The notes beneath the pieces were generated by a model. That model did not search any database and was not told where the DNA came from. It saw nothing but the letters and a program-made list of their open reading frames with translations. A program made the translations under genes and the position numbers. From assembly GCA_902702965.1 (NCBI GenBank), contig CACRXP010000875.1, positions 178,225-242,224 on the forward strand: a stretch of 64,000 nt of DNA, given 5' to 3'. Of the stretch, positions 59,001-64,000 are shown one piece after another. Numbering within the stretch: position 1 is the first letter of the stretch; the number at the start of each line of letters is the position of its first letter. This DNA comes from Spirometra erinaceieuropaei. Taxonomy: Eukaryota; Platyhelminthes; Cestoda; Diphyllobothriidea; Diphyllobothriidae.

Positions 59001-60280
59001 CCAGGAGGAGGATGACTGGGCAGCCATGCTCACGAACCGTATACCCAGCGGGAAGGCAAGGGCATCTACCGGCAGAGAATCAGGTGTCGGAGAACTGTCA
59101 GCGCATACCAGGCTGCGAGGCCCATGGTTTGCTGATCCTGGCACGTATTATGGCCGTATTATACGGCTCAACACAGATTAATATGATATGCGAATTGATT
59201 AAATGGCAGTGAGAACCGCAGCACTTGACAAGTGTCCGTAATGTGTCCTCTTTTCGATTGGACTGTATCCTAGAAGGTGTGGGTTGCCAATACCCTGCTG
59301 CTGTCATCGTTAGCATTGTTTTAAAACAACATATGTAGCCTTTAACGCTATTGCCCATCTCGCTCACCTTCTTACTGGTTGATTATGCTCCCTATCATCG
59401 GCTTCCTGGTACTATGCAACGGCCTGTAGGGGCCGTAGAGCAGAAAACCAAGGCAGAATCGTTTGGCAAGCAGGCCAGATCACTGAATGCCACTCCGACG
59501 CGACGAAATGTGTCTTTTTCGAAAAGATAATTTCCACCTGATGGACGTTAAGAAAAGAAACCTCTAGGATTACTTCATGCCCTTCCAATTTCAGCCTGAT
59601 GCAATCGAAGGATGCAGACCGAGTACGGACAAGGGCCTCTGCGTTGCTAGAGAAACTCAAAAAGTGAGTTACTTTCATTATTACTGCTAAATGCCCCTTC
59701 CGATTATTTTGGCCACAGTCCATCCTGCAGGGTTGAAAGGTACACGGTCGGTAAGAGCTTGTCACCGCACACACACAGTCACGAAGAAGCATAAGAGACG
59801 ACAGTCTTGGTGTTACATTTCCTTTTAAGTAGACTGGCTCACTTTCTCCGATAAGTATCCAGGTCGAGCCAATAAAAGCACTCCAGGATTAATAGGCGGC
59901 CTAGCAATAAACCTCACCGGTCATTTATAGTTACCCTTAACAGGCCAGTTTAGATTACGCTTGTTTATCGCCGCTCGAGGTCACTGATTCTGCTCCGTCC
60001 CGTCCCCATAGGCTGTAGTCATGAGAAAATGGCAAGATAGAAAAGAGCCGAAGTTGTTGAACCTTGCGTGGGACGGTGTCTCAACCTCCTTCATGCATAC
60101 TAAGCGTTTTTTATCCCGGCAGTCACATTGTTTACTGTCTTGATCTCTCACAGGTGGGACGAGGACGTCTTCCAGGCTTGGCGTATGAGCGTTGATGCGG
60201 ACTGCGAGGAGAACCTCCTGCGTCCCTTACTGATTTCGGATCCGAAAACTGGACTCTTCCGAGTCAACTTCGATCCGAAG
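47069..60280 (+). CDS. DNAH9/11/17-like: Axonemal dynein heavy chain, N-terminal tail (11 exons; continues past window)
   Basis: Exons: 47069-47422, 47457-47644, 47680-47960, 48744-48955, 49472-49714, 50117-50239, 50524-50685, 51923-52097, 57252-57636, 59595-59663, 60154-60280. Phases agree at every junction, giving 2,319 nt (773 codons) from the ATG at 47069. The translation follows the N-terminal tail (DHC_N1) of outer-arm axonemal dynein heavy chains in order: NHVTWPSVVSQDV and GKTVLPVP (exon 2), IVEWSHQV and YWKFRASDLDGICRQI (exon 3), FLKPLKPVLDDMEGAEF (exon 4), DPTEVLKGEMEEV and PVYWEFSGTLVFGKVDKYLE (exon 5), VVIGGLLGEGLSAKVQEIFE (exon 6), FDHRLGGIFCRAL (exon 7), DKNMPSVAGELKWSAELQ (exon 9) and GLFRVNFDPK (exon 11). 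This tail assembles the motor into ciliary/flagellar outer arms. The AAA+ motor, stalk and microtubule-binding domain (about 3,700 more residues in the family) lie beyond the window. The subgroup assignment to DNAH9/11/17 is from memory of these motifs. Introns grow from 34 nt to 5.1 kb and host the transposons listed around it. Confidence 0.93.
47423..47456 (+). other. 34-nt intron 1 of the dynein gene
   Basis: GTAAGT...CGTCAG, phase 0. Removing it joins FIEQ to VLFPFLSNNTNHVTW, matching the family. A 34-nt intron is at the lower limit for animals but is typical of 5'-proximal micro-introns in flatworm genes. Confidence 0.85.
47645..47679 (+). other. 35-nt intron 2 of the dynein gene
   Basis: GTTTGT...CATTTAG, phase 2, containing a CTATTAAC branch-like site. 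Retaining it would end the frame at the TAA at 47718. Removing it restores the frame into AIETLIVEWSHQ, the conserved continuation. The donor is weak by consensus, but it is the only pairing that satisfies frame and homology. Confidence 0.75.
49715..50116 (+). other. GC-AG intron 5 of the dynein gene
   Basis: Exon 5 ends ATCAAG and the intron starts GCAAGT; the acceptor is TATTATTTTAG. Using the GC donor keeps phase 0 and joins LDSIK to RLLEEAMEF with no gain or loss against the family alignment. The nearest GT, four bases downstream, would break the frame. GC-AG introns with an AAG|GCAAGT context are the standard non-canonical U2 class. Confidence 0.8.
51175..51590. mobile_element. Half long-TIR element in dynein intron 7
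   Basis: Only one arm, in right-arm orientation, is present, from AATCTCATAGCAAG through ACTACTTAAGTTGCC to the terminus GATAGTACATCTATCCTA. Terminal bases are mutated. It lies within intron 7 (50686-51922). Confidence 0.75.
53200..53480. repeat. Dispersed repeat of R1 type or relative in intron 8
   Basis: Words such as GACTGACCAATCTAAACAAC, CCGTCTGCGCGAGCCACATC and CAGTCCTAAAAAGGATCGAG resemble those near 32810 and 46240-46290, suggesting another dispersed family. I could not define its ends. Confidence 0.35.
53737..54655 (-). mobile_element. Penelope-like element in dynein intron 8 (RT fragment plus GIY-YIG, degenerate)
   Basis: The minus strand reads, with frame changes: NTLEELLLRCTLNVQFLFDN then QTDGVAMGSSLGPLLADVFM (RT motif, about 54430-54370). 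An internal deletion follows that removes the catalytic YxDD region. Then come EELTKIQDLLRENGYPDKF, a linker, MFIYSFTCFRGAGYIGRTSR and RLSKRIREHLPAW (GIY-YIG endonuclease, about 54010-53925), and finally DSAILAHAGDLGQRVDP and AEAAAIRL (about 53895-53740). PLEs use a telomerase-related RT with an appended GIY-YIG nuclease. This copy is dead and antisense to the host gene. It represents a different lineage from the element at 60.5-62.2 kb. Confidence 0.85.
54890..55980. other. Intron 8 interior, GC-rich, unrecognised
   Basis: A GC-rich block at about 55030-55250 and frames up to 110 codons (55255-55587, plus) have no motif. Around 55345-55385 there are words (CTGGTCCCGCTATGCCCCAG) similar to the repeat shared by 20.6 and 62.5 kb. 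Confidence 0.35.
56076..57047. mobile_element. Long-TIR foldback element, family B (complete) in dynein intron 8
   Basis: TA then CAGTGAGTGGCCGAAATTC at the left, and GAGATTGGTCACACACTG then TA at the right, 972 bp. The two long arms pair through GATTTTCGATGGCC, AATATATTTTCTGG and AAGAAAGTGTATATTTAGG blocks. It ends about 200 bp upstream of exon 9. No transposase frame. Confidence 0.86.
57252..57636 (+). CDS. DNAH9/11/17-like: Dynein exon 9 with long low-complexity insert
   Basis: The acceptor has a strong pyrimidine tract (CTGTCTGTTGTCTTTGCTAG). Residues about 580-674 are Ser/Pro/Ala/Thr-rich (for example PPPAVAAGAAAATAADDDTT) and precede the conserved DKNMPSVAGELKW at about 675. In animal DNAH9/11/17 proteins the equivalent linker is only about ten residues, so this is an insertion of roughly 85-90 residues. 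The DNA is GC-rich compared with the other exons. An internal in-phase AG within the alanine run could shorten the exon, but its pyrimidine tract is poor. Confidence 0.82.
58728..59175 (+). repeat. R1 dispersed repeat, near full-length, in dynein intron 9
   Basis: CACCGCGTGCTCCACAGCAA, GTGACTTGCACGTGAATTAC, CATCTACCGCACTCTCTCC, ATACCCAGCGGGAAGGCAAG and CCATGGTTTGCTGATCC follow the same order as the copy at 22665-23170. Confidence 0.75.
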
Positions 60281-60499
60281 GTATGAGTTCAGCATATGTG
60301 GCGATAACAAGCAGCATCCTTGAGGACGCTAGTTTGTATATGCTTTCACTTACCATTTTCATTGATTAAGGCCCAATTTCTGTCATCAGGTCAGAACTTT
60401 CAAAAGAATTAGGAAACATACGAAGGCAAAAGTTCGGGTTCCAGGTGTATGTGTAAGCAAAGAAGATTGGTTAAGTATCGGAACAGTTTATTTATGGTT

Positions 60500-60534
60500 C
60501 TGAGCTTTCGAACTCGCACAGAAGTCCACCGTCA
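60500..60534 (-). ncRNA. Hammerhead-like remnant at Penelope 3' side
   Basis: The complement reads CTGACGG, one base, GGACTT, a 6-nt loop, GAGTTC, GAAAG. Stem II can form six pairs (two G-U). The core position that should be A is G, so it is probably inactive. It lies just past the GIY-YIG end of the Penelope-like element, where terminal-repeat ribozymes are expected. Confidence 0.35.
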
Positions 60535-60589
60535 GAGATAGGAGCAACAAGGGAAAGCGCGACAATTGCAGAGGGTGTTAGTTAATCAT

Positions 60590-62215
60590 CGATCGATGAT
60601 GAAAGACTGGAGGTGACTGCGAATGGTTCGTATGACGGCGCCAGATCGATAAAGCGATTGGCTGAGTTCTTATTTGAGGCCCAGGCCTCAACGAATTTTA
60701 GGCCTGTTTTGTTTCCGGAGTGAGCGATTGTCTTTGTGGCTGCTAAGCTAGACTCATTGCCGATTTCGTAGGTGTGAGCAACTACTTGCGATAATTCGTC
60801 GCCCCATGTTCGCGTATGTGCGACCCGAGCATTCGTCCAGTCCGACCTGTGTAGCTACATGGACAGTTTCGACACGGGATGCGATACACCACCCCAGATT
60901 GTCCTCCGGAATTTAACCGCTATTTAATTTCCATGACCTTACTGCGCAAGATGGTTTTGGGTGGATGTTCAATTCCAACACCTAGTTCCGCATCAATGCG
61001 CTCGGCCGTTCATGAAACGTCCTTTATGTGTGGCAGAGAATGCCATATTCTTGGTAGTTTTGCTGTTTGTTTTCTCTTGGGGGGCGACCGCGTAGATAGT
61101 GACTTACAAATGCTTTAGGATAGTTATTATACAAAAACTAGTCGCGGAGATAGTGGGCTTCACGTGCTCTTGCCTCTGGTTTGCCGCAATTACTCTGGAT
61201 CCGTTTGAAGAGCGTTTTTACAGTCTCGTTTTTGGGCCACCGGATAGTTGCTATGAAAATTGGAAACCTTTGCGGTGTTTGTGCTATACTATAGACCGTC
61301 GTTTGAAGTTCACCGTTGTGAGTTCGTCTGACGAGCACATCAAGGAAGGGTAGCTGCCGTTCCCAATCTTTTTTCCTCGTGAATTGTACATCAGGGAAGG
61401 CTGCGTTGGGCAGACTGTGAAAATTCTGTAGTATGTCCTTTACGGTAACAAACGTATCGTCTACGTAACGGCGCCAAAATACCGGCCCATGTTGTATGAA
61501 GGCAGTCTTTTCCTAACTCCTGTAGGACAAGTTCTGCCACTAAACCGCAGACTGGTAAGCCCACTGGAGTTCCCTTAATCTGCTCATAGGTCTCTCCAGC
61601 AAAAATTAAGAAAGTTGGTTGGCAGAATTCAAGCAGCCTCATGAGGTGCCCACTTTTTAGTGGGCTCTGAGTCTCGTCTCAAGCCTCCGCAAGTCTCTTG
61701 CACAAGATTTAATGCTCCAAGTTTGGCAGGATGGATGTGAATAACGACGTGGGATCGAAAGAGATCATGACTTCGTCCGATTGGATCTTCCGAACACGAA
61801 GGTCAATAAGGAATTGAGAGACTGATCGGACTGAGGTAGTCGAATTGTCTTGGCGGAACTTCAGTGTTGAGTACATTTGCTCTGCCGAACTATAGGTGGA
61901 GCTACCTTTTACGGCAACGATTGACTGCAGTCGGACATTCGTTTTATTAATTTTTGGCAGATCATAGGATCGGGCTAGAGCAATGCCGATTGCTTTTATT
62001 TGGCACTCATCATCCTCCATGATCACATTTTTTTCCGCCGGTATTCTCTAAGCAGTTTATTCAGCCGATCTGCCACTGTTTTGCTTGCAAGTTCTGTGCT
62101 GTCATCAAAAGGGGTGTTAGCTTTTCCATTACAGTCTTTTCGGTTCATCAGAACAGTTTATAGTCCCTTGTCAGCAGACAGCATATTTCCTGCTGGCAGT
62201 TAAAGCACCTTTTGG
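60590..62215 (-). mobile_element. Penelope-like element downstream of dynein exon 11 (RT with YVDD plus GIY-YIG, several frame breaks)
   Basis: Reading the minus strand: SADKGL then TVLMNRKDCN (after a stop) and RLNKLLREYRRKK (about 62180-62040). A frame change follows to SYDLPKINKTNVRLQSIVAV and DEVMISFDPTSLFTSI (about 61960-61730). Then KGTPVGLPVCGLVAELVLQE (about 61570), another shift, FWRRYVDDTFV (about 61470, catalytic Asp pair kept), LPFLDVLVRR, EARAREAHYLRD (about 61150), VVYRIPCRNCPCSYTGRTGR and SHIREHG (GIY-YIG, about 60890-60800), and AHSGNKTGLKFVEAWAS (about 60720-60670). The order matches a flatworm Penelope-like retroelement. At least three frameshifts and two stops make it non-functional. 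It lies antisense in what is probably dynein intron 11. Confidence 0.88.
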
Positions 62216-62315
62216 GGACCGTTCAGTCCGCAGTCACATGAGCTGCTGAAGATGGAGGAGACCATGAACTTCATTCAATTGACTGAATGACCTGTAGCCA
62301 TTCCTATATGTAGAG

Positions 62316-62605
62316 TGGTATTACCGACAAAGACAAGGGAGACTGTAATGGCCATTTCTGGCTTATTAGCCGTCGTCAGCCAGCCATACCCAAGCCCGAA
62401 GCGTGGAACACCCGAGCCTCGAACTCGCGACCTGTTGGTTTAGAAATCCACGCCTCTACCCACCGGGCCACGAGTCCGTTGTCCTGTCGGTTTTCGATCG
62501 GGAATATACAATGGTAGGGGGCGCTCACCGATCGTTTATACGGAACTCACTCGTTTCGTTGTGCCTTAAGGGCTCTCTTTCAAACGGACTGCACGGACTG
62601 GAACC
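62316..62605 (-). repeat. tRNA-derived SINE with conserved flanks
   Basis: The complement of 62402-62475 gives GTGGCCCGGTGGGTAGAGGC (A box-like) and CGAGTTCGAGGCTCG (B box/T arm). The acceptor and anticodon arms do not pair fully. The flanks (GACAAAGACAAGGGAGACT; GGGGGCGCTCACCGATCG) recur at 20575-20780 in another order. Confidence 0.6.
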
Positions 62606-62619
62606 CAAACCCAACAGTA

Positions 62620-63455
62620 GATAGTGCTCGCGGAAAAAATGGAGGTAGAACTACAGGGTACAAATAAAAACAAAGCATAATGACAGGTAGTTTCAGGGAA
62701 AGATTAAGAAATCGGGGGTTCTAGTCCGGGCGTTCTGAGGGGGAGGGAGGCAGGGGTAACAGAATTATATCAACTGTGCATGATGATGTACAAAGGAAAC
62801 TATAAATCACAGCGACTTAGATTACAGCAAGTACGAAGACATGTGCACCTCGTTTGGAGGAGCTTCAATGGTTTATGTTCCAAACCCCCGTTCTGTTGAT
62901 GAAGTCAAAGATGCGACAGGCAAGATATAGTGCAACGTCGGAGGGGATTTATTCTCCGTTCATACAGTGCAAGAACGGAGGGTTTGGGATCGTTTTGTTC
63001 CTACTCGATGCAGACTGTGGAAGTGCACAACTTGCTCTGCGAGAAGGCTGCAAGCGCTGAAACCTAAAATTCTCTGGTTTTGCGGATTTGACATCTCCGC
63101 AAGAACTCACTGCCTCGAGTTTAACCACGCGAATTTGGCGACTCGTCTCCTCCCGAGAGACTGCTGGAGCTGGACACAGAAGTTCCTCAGCGATTTCTCG
63201 AAACAGATCATCAGTCGATTATATCGTGCTAGGCAAAACTGTATGGGCGAACGAGGTATTGCGTAAAGCCCTTGCGTTCGACGCCACAGTCTTGTCTTCC
63301 TTAGTTTCTTTGGAAATCAATCCGCGAATATGGATAAACCCTCCGAGGTAATCCTCTTTAGGCTCGGCCCGACATGTGAGATGGATATTTTGACCTAAAG
63401 CCATCATCTGTCGCGGAACAACACGTGCAGACTGTCAGCGGGCAGCCCAGAAAGC
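62620..63455. other. No firm gene; degenerate open stretch on the minus strand
   Basis: From 63407 down to about 62945 the minus strand reads nearly continuously, with one stop near 63220 and no recognised motif. It may be a decayed retroelement ORF. The next dynein exon was looked for here and not found. Confidence 0.35.
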
Positions 63456-63462
63456 AGTCATG

Positions 63463-63750
63463 AGGAAGGAGACACGATCGCTGGCACAAGGGCTTTATTC
63501 GCCTGACGTTTCGGATTTCTGCTCGAACCCATCATCAGAGACAAAAGCAGATACGGGTGATTCATGCACAAGGGGAGCCGTGAATATTCATAGGTATGCG
63601 GTAGCATGGCGACTGCATCCTATAAGAACTGCAGCCCCTTGCGCGTGAACCACCCGTATCTGCTTTGTCTCCGTTGGGGGTTCGATTAGGAGTCCGGAAT
63701 GTCAGGCAAATAAAGCTCTTGTTCCAGCGATCATGTCTCCTTCTTCACAA
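63463..63750. repeat. Inverted pair of Penelope-type terminal segments
   Basis: Arm 1 (about 63463-63555; GAGACACGATCGCTGGCACA...ATCATCAGAGAC, then AGCAGATACGGGTG) and arm 2 (about 63650-63750; CACCCGTATCTGCTTTGTCT...CAGCGATCATGTCTCC) are inverted copies of about 95 bp around a spacer of about 95 nt. The arms contain the CCTGACGTTTCGGA...ATCATCAGAGAC motif familiar from flatworm Penelope terminal repeats. Arm 2 is more mutated. Confidence 0.75.
63502..63538 (-). ncRNA. Hammerhead-ribozyme-like core, best preserved copy
   Basis: On the minus strand: CTGATGA, one base, GGG, then UCC, GAAAC and GUC. The two invariant core strands (CUGANGA and GAAA) and a GUC-like cleavage triplet are intact. 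Stem II is short (three pairs, one G-U). It lies within arm 1 of the inverted Penelope-type segment. Minimal hammerheads in Penelope terminal repeats are established; activity here is unproven. Confidence 0.45.
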
Positions 63751-64000
63751 AGGTGCTTATTGGTGTCGTCTATCTCTGATATCAGCAACAGAGCCACATT
63801 CCAGACAAACTCTACCTGAGGCAGGCGCCAGTTTCTTTCCTACATGAAAGCACTACCGGGAAATGTCAAGAGAGCCGAATTGTCTATGTTAGAATGGTCC
63901 ATACCGAAAGGTTCCTCAAATTCTCCCCACTGAGCTCCTAGGAATCATCACTTGTACCATCATCTTCTAGTCATTTGCAGAAGAAACGATTCAACTATGC

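Noticed and set aside
62402..62475. Functional tRNA gene
   Set aside because: The acceptor strands do not pair, and the flanks are dispersed repeat sequence, so it was called a SINE.
1..64000. CRISPR arrays, operons, bacterial promoters or ribosome binding sites
   Set aside because: The window is eukaryotic (spliced gene, LINE/PLE/SINE content). No regularly spaced short repeats were seen.
60281..64000. Next dynein exon (expected to follow VNFDPK with a VLREVKY-like motif)
   Set aside because: No such motif was found in any frame; the segment is filled by a Penelope-like element and a SINE, so the exon probably lies beyond the window.

Overview
This window is nuclear genomic DNA from a repeat-rich animal. 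Coding exons are sparse, GT-AG (and one GC-AG) introns interrupt them, and about half of the readable structure is degenerate transposable elements. The element set is CR1-type and Penelope-like retroelements, a non-LTR tail with C2H2 fingers, tRNA-derived SINEs and long-TIR non-autonomous DNA elements. Together with two introns of only 34-35 nt at the 5' end of the main gene, this points to a parasitic flatworm. My best guess is a large-genome diphyllobothriidean tapeworm (Spirometra, Dibothriocephalus or Schistocephalus type). The organism call is inference; the gene and element calls come from translated motifs read in the sequence.

The one confident host gene is on the + strand from 47069 and runs off the right end of the window. 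It is the N-terminal tail of an axonemal (outer-arm, DNAH9/11/17-type) dynein heavy chain. I reconstruct 11 phase-consistent exons (2,319 nt, 773 codons). Introns 1 and 2 are 34 and 35 nt, intron 5 has a GC donor, and exon 9 carries a Ser/Pro/Ala/Thr-rich insert of roughly 90 residues. The later introns are swollen by a half foldback element (intron 7), a Penelope-like element and a complete long-TIR element (intron 8), a dispersed repeat (intron 9) and, downstream of exon 11, a second Penelope-like element and a SINE.

Left to right: 1-2.4 kb, nothing recognised. 2.86-6.09 kb, a decayed CR1-like non-LTR retrotransposon on the - strand. 7.5 and 11.4 kb, two small TIR elements with degenerate TTAGGG-like cores. 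10.4-17.4 kb, a cluster of long-TIR elements around a Penelope-like fragment (13.15-13.79 kb) and a tRNA-derived SINE (17.5 kb). 20.5-25.4 kb, a GC-richer mosaic of a dispersed repeat (here R1) and a retroelement tail encoding C2H2 fingers. 28.4-30.4 kb, SINE, small MITE, exon-like module copy 1 and a foldback element. 31.5-31.8 kb, a probable terminal exon of a calcyphosin-like EF-hand protein on the - strand. 33.9-39.6 kb, three long-TIR elements and exon-like module copy 2. 45.7-46.05 kb, a tandem duplication. 46450-46667, an assembly gap. 47.07-60.28 kb and beyond, the dynein gene. 60.5-62.2 kb, a Penelope-like element. 63.46-63.75 kb, an inverted pair of Penelope-type terminal segments with hammerhead-ribozyme-like cores.

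The most interesting items are: (i) the abundant, transposase-less foldback family with a TA target; (ii) hammerhead-like cores in Penelope-derived pieces; (iii) a 200-nt exon-like module present twice, in inverted orientation, with no indels between copies; and (iv) the dynein tail insertion with its unusual introns.
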